The position numbers and the translations under genes were made by a program. Shown here one piece after another: positions 1 through 5,626 of a stretch of DNA of 5,626 bases; positions within the stretch are counted from its first letter, which is position 1; each line of letters opens with the position of its first letter. The DNA comes from Pseudomonas sp. (lineage in GTDB: Bacteria; Pseudomonadota; Gammaproteobacteria; Pseudomonadales; Pseudomonadaceae), in NCBI GenBank assembly GCA_026398835.1, contig JAPLSD010000830.1, forward strand, positions 1 to 5,626, written 5' to 3'. The notes under the pieces were generated by a model, which was given only the letters and a program-made list of their open reading frames with translations, was not told where the DNA came from and searched no databases.

Positions 1-915
1 GTCGGCGGCGCCTTTGGCACCTTGAGCGAAGTGATCGGCGAGTTGCAGCGGGCAGCGGGTGCGGCCGAACGGGTTGCTGAATTATTGCGTTCGGAAAACA
101 TCATCCAGGCGCCTGTCACTGGGCGGGTTAAATTGCCGGCGCGTGTCGAAGGTCATCTGGTTTTGCAGGACCTGCGTTTCTCCTATCCGTCGCGGCCGGA
201 AAGCTATGCCATTGACGGACTCAATCTGACCATCAAGGCCGGCGAAACCCTGGCGCTGGTCGGGCCTTCGGGCGCTGGCAAATCAACCGTGTACGATCTG
301 CTGCTGCGTTTCTACGACCCGGCGCAGGGCTGTATCCTGCTGGATGGGCACCCGCTGACCCAACTCGATCCCATGGACCTGCGCCGCTGCTTCGCGCTGG
401 TTTCGCAAAGCCCCGCGCTGTTTTTTGGCAGCATCGAAGAGAACATCCGCTACGGCAACCCATCGGCGACCCTGGCCCAGGTGCAAGAAGCGGCAAAAAT
501 TGCCTACGCTCACGACTTCATCGAGAAAATGCCCCACGGCTACCAGACCCACCTCGGCGATGCTGGCCTCGGTCTCTCCGGCGGTCAGCGCCAGCGCCTG
601 GCGATTGCCCGAGCGCTGCTGGTCGACGCGCCGATCCTGCTGCTGGACGAAGCCACCAGCGCCCTCGACGCCCAAAGCGAACACCTGATCCAGCAAGCCC
701 TGCCAAGCTTGATGAAAAACCGCACTACCCTGGTCATCGCCCACCGCCTGGCCACGGTCAAAAACGCTGATCGCATTGCCGTGATGGATCAAGGAAAACT
801 GGTAGCAATCGGCACTCATCAAGAACTGATTGCCAGCAATGCGCTGTATGCGCGGTTGGCGGCGTTGCAGTTTTCAGACGGGAAGAGTGATTTGCCAGAC
901 AGCTCCCCATCGTAG
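1..915 (+). CDS. ABC exporter, permease/ATPase fusion, C-terminal part (5' end outside window)
   Basis: This is the C-terminal half of a type I ABC exporter of the MsbA/ABCB kind, in which membrane and ATPase domains share one chain in the inner membrane. The frame is open from base 1, so the gene starts upstream; 304 codons are visible and it ends at TAG 913-915. Counting from codon 1, the end of the membrane-domain linker is followed by a full nucleotide-binding domain: Walker A GPSGAGKS (residues 88-95, bases 262-285), Q-loop VSQSP near 134-138, signature LSGGQ (192-196, bases 574-588), Walker B ILLLDE (212-217), D-loop SALD and H-loop IAHR (His 248). All ATPase residues are present, so it should be active. 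MsbA-like exporters move lipids or hydrophobic compounds, but the substrate-determining membrane domain is not visible and I assign no symbol or substrate. The last 15 or so residues are a non-conserved tail. Confidence 0.93.
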   Translation, partial: VGGAFGTLSEVIGELQRAAGAAERVAELLRSENIIQAPVTGRVKLPARVEGHLVLQDLRFSYPSRPESYAIDGLNLTIKAGETLALVGPSGAGKSTVYDLLLRFYDPAQGCILLDGHPLTQLDPMDLRRCFALVSQSPALFFGSIEENIRYGNPSATLAQVQEAAKIAYAHDFIEKMPHGYQTHLGDAGLGLSGGQRQRLAIARALLVDAPILLLDEATSALDAQSEHLIQQALPSLMKNRTTLVIAHRLATVKNADRIAVMDQGKLVAIGTHQELIASNALYARLAALQFSDGKSDLPDSSPS

Positions 916-941
916 AGGCTGCCACAGGCTGCGATCTTTTT
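911..941. repeat. REP-like repeat fragment after the ABC gene
   Basis: The stretch reads GAGGCTGCCACAGGCTGCGATC followed by a T run (937-941), overlapping the ABC gene's stop codon. It holds two copies of GGCTGC separated by CACA or similar spacing. From memory, closely similar GGCTGC-rich segments ending in GCGATCTTTT are scattered downstream of genes in P. fluorescens-group genomes. I see no strong hairpin before the T run, so I do not call it an intrinsic terminator, although it may mark a transcript end. The identification rests on pattern memory only. Confidence 0.4.
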
Positions 942-951
942 AAGGCCCGAA

Positions 952-978
952 GTGACAATCCAGAGCGAAGATTAAAAA
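952..978 (+). promoter_or_regulatory. Possible sigma-70 promoter for fic
   Basis: GTGACA at 952-957 matches the -35 consensus at five of six bases. TAAAAA at 973-978 is a weak -10 (four of six) with a 15-base spacer, shorter than the usual 16-18. It lies in the AT-richest part of the gap before fic and would start transcription around base 985. It would let fic be transcribed independently of the exporter. Sequence match only. Confidence 0.3.
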
Positions 979-1028
979 TGGGCATGAGTTTGAATGAGGT
1001 CTGCTGAACACCTCTGCGTTCGGGCATT

Positions 1029-2081
1029 ATGTCGACCTCTGTTGTATGCCTGGATGAGGATATGAGCCGTTATCAGCCTCCATTAACCCTGACTACCAAG
1101 ATGCTTGCGTTGATCGCTGAGATTAGCGAGCAGTTGGGTCAGCTTTCGGCTGTGGGCGAATCCCGACAAACGCCACAGCTGCAGCGCGGAAACCGAATTC
1201 GTACGATTCAGGCATCGCTGGCCATCGAGAACAATACCCTGAGTCTGGAGCAGGTAACGGCTGTTCTGGCGGGGCAGCGGGTGCTTGGATTGCCCCGTGA
1301 AATCCAGGAAGTGCGCAATGCCTTTGCTGCCTACGAAGCCATGCCGGGCTGGCAGCCGAGTGCCCGGGGCGATCTGCTTCGAGCCCATGAGTTGTTGATG
1401 CAGGGCTTGATTGATGATGCCGGGCGGTTTCGTCAGGCTGGAGTGGGAATCTATCGTGGTGAGCAATTGGTGCATATGGCGCCACCTCCCAGTCGCGTGG
1501 CGCACTTGGTTGACGATTTGTTGGCGTGGTTAGAAGGGTCGGACTGGCATCCGCTGATAATCAGCTGCGTGTTTCATTACGAGTTCGAATTCATTCACCC
1601 GTTTGCCGATGGCAACGGTCGTATGGGGCGCCTGTGGCAAACCTTGATACTCAGTCAGTGGCGGCCAGTGCTGGCCTACCTACCGGTAGAGGCTGTCATT
1701 CGGGCGAAGCAGGATGCGTATTACGCGGCGTTGTCGGCGTCTGATCAGCAAGCCGAGGCGACTCCATTTGTCGAGTTCATGTTGCACGCATTGAACCTGG
1801 CGTTGGCCGAAGCCGCCCAAAGCGAACTAGCCACCGACCAAGTAACCGACCAAGTAGCGCGACTGCTGTGGGTGCTTGACGGTAGTTCCGCTCTCAAAGT
1901 CAGCGAGTTGATGGCGCAGGTGGGATTGGCTCATAAAGCGACCTTTCGGGCGAACTATCTCAAGCCGGCACTCGCCACTGGGTTGATTGAAATGACCGCC
2001 CCGGATTCTCCCAATAGCCCTGCTCAACGGTATCGATTGACCGAGCGCGGTAAGCAGGCTGCGAAAAGATCCCATCGGTAG
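1029..2081 (+). CDS. Fic-family protein adenylyltransferase, class II, with C-terminal winged helix
   Basis: Fic enzymes transfer AMP from ATP to a hydroxyl side chain of a target protein, or of themselves. With the start at 1029 the protein has 350 residues. The complete Fic motif HPFADGNGRMGR is at 190-201 (bases 1596-1631), with the catalytic His 190, the Asp/Gly/Asn loop and both Arg residues. Upstream, SLAIEN at 63-68 (bases 1215-1232) fits the inhibitory motif [S/T]xxxE[G/N], whose Glu blocks ATP gamma-phosphate binding; its N-terminal position makes this class II. The segment around 139-155 is probably the target-docking flap. After a DQVTDQV segment (270-276), residues about 277-345 look like a winged helix (ELMAQVGLAHKATFRANYL, then a basic end). 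The start is uncertain: ATG 1029 lacks a Shine-Dalgarno, and Met12 (ATG 1062, purine-rich TGGATGAGGAT before it) leads directly into the conserved part (MSRYQPPLTL) and may be the true start, giving 339 residues. No partner antitoxin gene lies beside it. The target is unknown. Confidence 0.9.
   Translation: MSTSVVCLDEDMSRYQPPLTLTTKMLALIAEISEQLGQLSAVGESRQTPQLQRGNRIRTIQASLAIENNTLSLEQVTAVLAGQRVLGLPREIQEVRNAFAAYEAMPGWQPSARGDLLRAHELLMQGLIDDAGRFRQAGVGIYRGEQLVHMAPPPSRVAHLVDDLLAWLEGSDWHPLIISCVFHYEFEFIHPFADGNGRMGRLWQTLILSQWRPVLAYLPVEAVIRAKQDAYYAALSASDQQAEATPFVEFMLHALNLALAEAAQSELATDQVTDQVARLLWVLDGSSALKVSELMAQVGLAHKATFRANYLKPALATGLIEMTAPDSPNSPAQRYRLTERGKQAAKRSHR
1833..1856 (+). repeat. Perfect 12-base tandem duplication inside fic (TDQV-TDQV)
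   Basis: ACCGACCAAGTA occurs twice head to tail (1833-1844 and 1845-1856) with no mismatch. It is in frame and encodes TDQV twice, at residues 269-276 of the 350-residue version, between the Fic core and the winged helix. Because the unit is 12 bases, copy-number change would keep the frame and only alter linker length. Confidence 0.85.
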
Positions 2082-2102
2082 GCGCTGCGTACATCCTGCA
2101 TA

Positions 2103-2117
2103 ACCGGCATTACCGGT
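2103..2117. terminator. Short hairpin between convergent fic and slt
   Basis: ACCGG-CATTA-CCGGT forms a perfect 5-bp stem with a 5-base loop in the 35-base gap between the fic stop (2081) and the slt stop (2117-2119). Its placement suits a shared bidirectional transcript end. There is no T run after it on either strand and the stem is short, so it is a weak terminator candidate at best. Confidence 0.25.
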
Positions 2118-3990
2118 CATTGATCATCAAAATACCGCTCATGCCAGTCCACCAGCGGTTGCGGCGAGTTGAGTTTCTGGCCGTAGATCACTGAATAAGA
2201 CAGCACGTTCTGCACGTACTGGCGGGTTTCGTCAAAGGGGATGCTTTCAACCCAGACGTCGAAGCTCAGGTGGTCGGCGCCTCTGAGCCATTGTCGCACG
2301 CGGCCAGCGCCGGCGTTGTAGGCGGCGGAGGCAAGTACGCGGTTGCCGTTGAACTGGCTGTGGACCTGGCTCAAGTAGGCAGCGCCGAGCTGGATGTTCT
2401 TGTCCGGGTCCAGCACTTGCTGCGGCGAGGACAGAGGGATGCTGAATCGACACCGGAGCGGGCGTCGTCCATGAACGCGCTCTCCTGGCGAGTGATAGCG
2501 AACACCCAGCTCGAATGCAGCCCGCGGATCTTGGCTTCTCGCACCAGCGTCTCGCGGTGAGCCATCGGGAAGCGGATGTCCAGATCATCCCAGTACTGCG
2601 CCTGGCTAATAGTGCGGATCGCCGGGAAGTACCATTTCAGGTCGTAGGCCAATTTGGCCTGAGCGACCATTTCGTCGCGGCTGAAGTGGCGACTCACGTG
2701 GTACCACTCGCGGCGACCTTCGACGATCTGCCCGCGAGCGTGGAGCTCCAGAGCGCGGCGCACGCCAGGGGTGTTGCGAACCTTGTTGATAGTCGCCTGG
2801 CTGAGCACCAGGGGTTTGTTGATTAGTGAATACGGCGACTGCGCGCGGTCGGCAGCGAGGAAGCCATAGAAGTCACGCTCATGGGCGAGGCTTTTATAAA
2901 GCACCAGCGCTTGCGGATTCTGCGGTTGGGCCAACTCCAGGCTGCGGGCCTGCCAGTAACGCCAGCGGTTGGTGGTGGCCAGATCCTGCGGCAGTCTGCG
3001 GGTCAACTGATAGGCGTCGTCCCAGCGCGCCAGGCGCAGCAACAGGCGCAGGCGCCATTCGGAGACGGTGTTGTCACGCAACTCCGGATCGTATTTGGTC
3101 ATCACGTCGAGGGCGCGGCTGTCGAAACGGCGGGCCAGAGTCAGACCGATTTCCCGAGCGATTGCCACTTTTTCGTCACGGGAGAAGTGCATGCTGTTGG
3201 CATAGCTGTCGAGCAGGTCCATGGCTCTGTCCGGATCCTGACGAGCCAGGCGGCGCAGACCCAGACCGACCACGTCGGACATGGCTTCATTGACTGGCGT
3301 AAAACGTGACGGTTGGTTGAGCAGCTCCGGCCTCTGGGCAACCTCGACCAGCAATCTGCCTTGCGGGGCGAGGGTGGTCAGGTCTTGTACCAGGCTGTTG
3401 GCCAGCGGGTAGTTGCGGGCGTCGGCGGCCAGCTTGGCGCGCTGCCAGCGTTTTTGCTCGGTCAATTGACCTTCGGCGGCCCACTGACCGAACAACGCAT
3501 CGCAGGCCTCGGGTTGGGATTTGCCGGTCAGCCAGAGTTTTTCAGCGTTGGCATAGCCTTCCGCCTTGAAGTTGTGGCCCAGCTGATATTGGCCGAACAA
3601 GCAGTCCAGTTCGGTGAAATTGAGCTTGGGGTCGTAGTATTTGACGAAAGGTTGCCAGTCGCCACGCTCAGCCAGCCAGCGCAACCAGCGCAGTTTCATC
3701 CAGTTGGCTTGCGGCAAGTCACCGTGTTCGGCGAGGAATTTCTCGATCTCGGCGTTGCTGGCGGTTTTCAGTCGGGCGGTCAGCTCGTCGTAGGCCAGGT
3801 ACGGCTCCAGCGGGTAATCGCTGAGCGCCTGGCTGTAACGGAAGTACGGGCCGGAATCACCCTTGGCCAAGGCACGCTTGGCTTCATCGTAATACTGGCG
3901 TTGTTGAGACAAGTCTGCAGCCTGGACGGATTGAACGGCAGTGGCAGAGAGAAGCAAGCAAGATAAAAAACAGAAAATGCGGCTGCGCAT
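2117..3990 (-). pseudogene. slt: Soluble lytic murein transglycosylase, disrupted by an internal out-of-frame deletion
   Basis: Slt (Slt70 type, GH23) cuts the MurNAc-GlcNAc bond of peptidoglycan in the periplasm, leaving 1,6-anhydroMurNAc ends. The likely start is ATG 3990-3988, which begins a signal peptide (MRSRIFCFLSCLLL, cleavage near VQA|ADL after residue 24). An upstream in-frame GTG at 4038 would bury the signal peptide. Residues about 25-470 are the alpha-helical U/L superhelix. The catalytic domain begins with ITRQESAF; the catalytic Glu (family: E478 of E. coli Slt70) is residue 503, codon 2484-2482. After DDARSG (to base 2452) the frame breaks and resumes at base 2449 as RFSIPLSSPQQVLDPD, running through AYNAG (2323-2309) to TGA at 2119-2117. 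The expected VGASGLMQxMP segment is absent, consistent with about 55 missing bases. An intact gene would encode about 642 residues, normal for Pseudomonas. As it stands translation gives 539 residues, about 26 of them out of frame, ending at 2373-2371. A sequencing or assembly error remains possible. Confidence 0.88.
2446..2454 (-). other. slt: Deletion and frameshift junction in slt
   Basis: Upstream frame: the codons for ARSG end at base 2452. Downstream frame: CGA-TTC-AGC-ATC (RFSI) begins at base 2449, with two stray bases (GT) between. In E. coli Slt70 the matching interval SPV...MFSI holds about 20 residues including GASGLMQIMP; here five bases remain where about 60 are expected. Loss of about 55 bases explains both the missing motif and the shift to another frame. 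The exact endpoints cannot be set without an intact relative. Confidence 0.8.
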
Positions 3991-4040
3991 GAGACGTCCG
4001 GGCAGAGAAATCGTGACAAGTGCTGGCGGTGCCAACACTG

Positions 4041-4069
4041 ATTATCCGTAGCTTAGCCTTTTGCCAGTA
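4041..4069 (-). promoter_or_regulatory. Possible slt promoter
   Basis: On the minus strand GATAAT (4046-4041) resembles a -10 box. The best upstream partner is CTGGCA (4067-4062) at a 15-base spacing, or TACTGG (4069-4064) at 17; both are poor -35 matches. Transcription would begin near 4034 and leave a leader of about 44 bases before the slt ATG. Weak evidence. Confidence 0.22.
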
Positions 4070-4090
4070 GCCGGCGAAAGCTTTGCCGGC
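4070..4090. repeat. Near-perfect palindrome in the slt-uup divergent region
   Basis: GCCGGC (4070-4075) and GCCGGC (4085-4090) flank the self-complementary AAAGCTTT (4077-4084), with one extra G at 4076. The whole 21-base element is a palindrome apart from that base. It could be a REP-type unit, since GCCGGCAAAG-like sequences occur in Pseudomonas REPs, or an operator. It lies just upstream of the possible slt -35 and about 110 bases before uup. No T run follows, so it is not a typical terminator. Confidence 0.5.
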
Positions 4091-4171
4091 CTGTCGGTAC
4101 AAGTTCTGGATAAATGTTGTTCGGGGCGCTGTGAAGGTGAAATTGCCGGCCGCCTAAGGCCTCAAGTCAGG

Positions 4172-4177
4172 TAGAAT
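4172..4177 (+). promoter_or_regulatory. Likely -10 box of the uup promoter
   Basis: TAGAAT in the context GGTAGAATACGCGCCC matches the -10 consensus at five of six bases and has the look of common proteobacterial promoters. I find no good -35 at 16-18 bases upstream; TTGCCG at 4143-4148 is 23 bases away and too far. A start near 4184 would give a leader of about 19 bases. Confidence 0.4.
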
Positions 4178-4192
4178 ACGCGCCCGGTTTTT

Positions 4193-4199
4193 GGAGAAG
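4193..4199 (+). promoter_or_regulatory. uup: Ribosome binding site of uup
   Basis: GGAGAAG ends three bases before ATG 4203; the core GGAG is six bases from the start codon. It supports ATG 4203 as the true start. Confidence 0.75.
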
Positions 4200-4202
4200 C
4201 TC

Positions 4203-5626
4203 ATGACCCTGCTCAAATTCAGCGATGTGTCCCTTGCTTTCGGCGCTATGCCGTTGTTGGACAAGGTGTCCTGGCAGATCGCCCGTGGTGAGCGGGTGTG
4301 CATCATCGGCCGCAATGGCACTGGCAAATCCAGCATGATGAAGCTGGTCAAAGGTGACCAGAAGCCCGATGAGGGCTCCGTCTGGCGCGCGCCAGGGCTC
4401 AAAATCGGCGAATTACCGCAAGAATTGCCTCTGGCCGACGAGCGGACCGTGTTCGACGTGGTTGCCGAGGGCCTGGACGGCGTCGGCGAGCTGCTCGCGC
4501 AGTATCACCACCTGAGCCAGAACATCGTCACCGACGCTGACCTGGACAAGCTGATGCACGTCCAGCATGACCTCGAAGCCCGTGACGGCTGGCGCTTGCA
4601 GCAATTGGTAGACAGCACCTTGAGCCGTCTGCAATTGCCGGCCGACAAGACCCTCGCCGAATTGTCCGGCGGCTGGCGTCGTCGCGTCCTGCTGGCTCAG
4701 GCACTGGTGTCCGAACCGGATCTGCTGCTGCTCGACGAACCGACCAACCACCTGGACATCGGTGCAATTGCCTGGCTCGAAGAGGCTCTGAAGGATTTCC
4801 AGGGCGCCGTACTGTTCATCACGCACGACCGTTCTTTTCTGCAAAACCTGGCGACCCGGATCCTCGAACTGGACCGTGGCGGCCTGATTGACTGGAACGG
4901 CGACTACGCCAGCTTCCTGGTCCACAAGGAGGCCACCCTGGCCGCCGAAGAGACCGCCAATAACTTGTTCGACAAGCGCCTGGCCCAGGAAGAAGTATGG
5001 ATTCGTCAGGGCATCAAGGCCCGCCGCACCCGTAACGAAGGCCGCGTCCGCGCCTTGAAAGCTCTGCGTGTAGAACGTAGCGAGCGCCGTGAGCGCACCG
5101 GCAAGGCCAACATTCTGCTGGACACCGCCGACAAGTCCGGCAAGCAAGTCATGGTCCTTGAGAACGTCAGCTTCGCTCACCCGGACGGCCCGTTCCTGAT
5201 CAAGGACTTCTCCATGGTCCTTCAGCGCGGCGACCGTATCGGTTTGCTCGGCGCCAACGGCACCGGCAAGACCACCTTGCTGAAACTGATGCTCAGCGGC
5301 TTGCAGCCAACCAGCGGCACGATCGAAGAGGGCACGCGGATTGACGTGGCCTACTTCGACCAGTTGCGTCATCAACTGGATCTGGAAAAGACCGTGATCG
5401 ACAACGTTGCCGAAGGTCGCGACTTTATCGACATCGACGGTCAGAGCCGCCATGTTCTGAGCTACCTCGGTGACTTCCTGTTCAGCCCGCAGCGTGCCCG
5501 CACGCCGGTCAAGGCGCTGTCCGGTGGCGAGCGTGCCCGTCTGTTGCTGGCCAAGCTGTTCAGTAAACCGGCCAACCTGCTGGTACTCGACGAACCGACC
5601 AACGACCTGGATGTGGAAACCCTCGA
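4203..5626 (+). CDS. uup: ABC-F ATPase Uup, N-terminal 474 residues (3' end outside window)
   Basis: ABC-F proteins have two ATPase domains on one chain and no membrane domain; they bind the ribosome E site and affect translation or ribosome function. E. coli uup was found through mutants with raised precise transposon excision. ATG 4203 follows a good ribosome binding site, and the frame stays open to the window edge. Domain 1: Walker A GRNGTGKS (36-43), signature LSGGWRRR (154-161), Walker B LLLLDEP with Glu 179, TNHLD, and H-loop THD (His 208). A charged helical interdomain linker (about 240-315, rich in Arg/Lys/Glu) follows. Domain 2: Walker A GANGTGKT (350-357), signature LSGGERAR (439-446), Walker B LLVLDEP with Glu 464, TNDLD. 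Both catalytic Glu are present. Uup is usually about 640 residues, so the second H-loop and the C-terminal coiled-coil DNA-binding domain lie outside. The slt/uup divergent arrangement is, from memory, also seen in P. aeruginosa. Uup is preferred over EttA or YheS on overall sequence feel and the linker. Confidence 0.92.
   Translation, partial: MTLLKFSDVSLAFGAMPLLDKVSWQIARGERVCIIGRNGTGKSSMMKLVKGDQKPDEGSVWRAPGLKIGELPQELPLADERTVFDVVAEGLDGVGELLAQYHHLSQNIVTDADLDKLMHVQHDLEARDGWRLQQLVDSTLSRLQLPADKTLAELSGGWRRRVLLAQALVSEPDLLLLDEPTNHLDIGAIAWLEEALKDFQGAVLFITHDRSFLQNLATRILELDRGGLIDWNGDYASFLVHKEATLAAEETANNLFDKRLAQEEVWIRQGIKARRTRNEGRVRALKALRVERSERRERTGKANILLDTADKSGKQVMVLENVSFAHPDGPFLIKDFSMVLQRGDRIGLLGANGTGKTTLLKLMLSGLQPTSGTIEEGTRIDVAYFDQLRHQLDLEKTVIDNVAEGRDFIDIDGQSRHVLSYLGDFLFSPQRARTPVKALSGGERARLLLAKLFSKPANLLVLDEPTNDLDVETL

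Noticed and set aside
283..822. 179-codon open frame on the minus strand
   Set aside because: Antisense to the ABC ATPase domain; no motif and no plausible ribosome binding site.
978..1007. Nine-codon upstream ORF (ATG 978 to TGA 1005-1007) before fic
   Set aside because: No ribosome binding site, and the predicted transcript start lies downstream of its ATG; too short to support.
916..1028. FicA-type antitoxin gene upstream of fic
   Set aside because: Only 113 bases are available, without a suitable frame, and the Fic protein already carries its own inhibitory motif.
2371..2484. Programmed ribosomal frameshift in slt
   Set aside because: A frameshift alone would not account for the missing GLMQxMP segment of about 19 codons, there is no obvious slippery heptamer at the junction, and slt relatives are single-frame genes. 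Deletion explains both facts.
3313..3966. 217-codon open frame on the plus strand, with other plus-strand frames at 2826-3309
   Set aside because: They are antisense to the slt N-terminal region, which reads as a continuous helical-repeat protein with a signal peptide; low-complexity shadow translation.
3919..3990. Lipobox (FLSC) in the Slt signal peptide
   Set aside because: The Cys lies only 11 residues in, before the hydrophobic core ends; a signal peptidase I site at VQA|AD fits better.
4413..5453. 346-codon open frame on the minus strand
   Set aside because: It lies entirely antisense to uup, whose motifs are unmistakable. The composition is that of a shadow frame in high-GC DNA and no known domain is readable.

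Overview
The window looks like chromosomal DNA of a fluorescent Pseudomonas (P. fluorescens group). The evidence is high GC with GC-rich third positions, a Slt and a Uup that read as typical Pseudomonas proteins, and a short repeat after the first gene that resembles REP-type repeats of this group. The assignment comes from recognising the proteins, not from a database search.

Layout: (1) 1-915, plus strand, is the 3' end of an ABC exporter: the end of the membrane-domain linker and a complete ATPase domain. (2) 916-1028 is a short gap with a REP-like fragment and a possible promoter. (3) 1029-2081, plus strand, encodes a complete Fic-family AMP-transferase with an N-terminal autoinhibitory motif (class II) and a C-terminal winged-helix domain. 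(4) 2117-3990, minus strand, convergent with fic, is slt, the periplasmic soluble lytic transglycosylase. It carries an out-of-frame deletion inside the catalytic domain and is annotated as a pseudogene or disrupted gene. (5) 3991-4202 is a 212-base divergent intergenic region with a near-perfect palindrome and a likely promoter for the next gene. (6) 4203-5626, plus strand, is the first three quarters of uup, an ABC-F ATPase acting at the ribosome, cut by the window edge.

Nothing ties the four genes into one pathway. The exporter, slt and uup read as housekeeping genes. The fic gene has visibly lower GC than its neighbours and looks like an accessory insert between them. I found no convincing new multi-gene system, CRISPR array, tRNA, rRNA or transposase. 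The two items most worth checking are the slt deletion, which removes the conserved GLMQxMP segment while leaving the catalytic Glu codon intact, and the stand-alone autoinhibited Fic enzyme.
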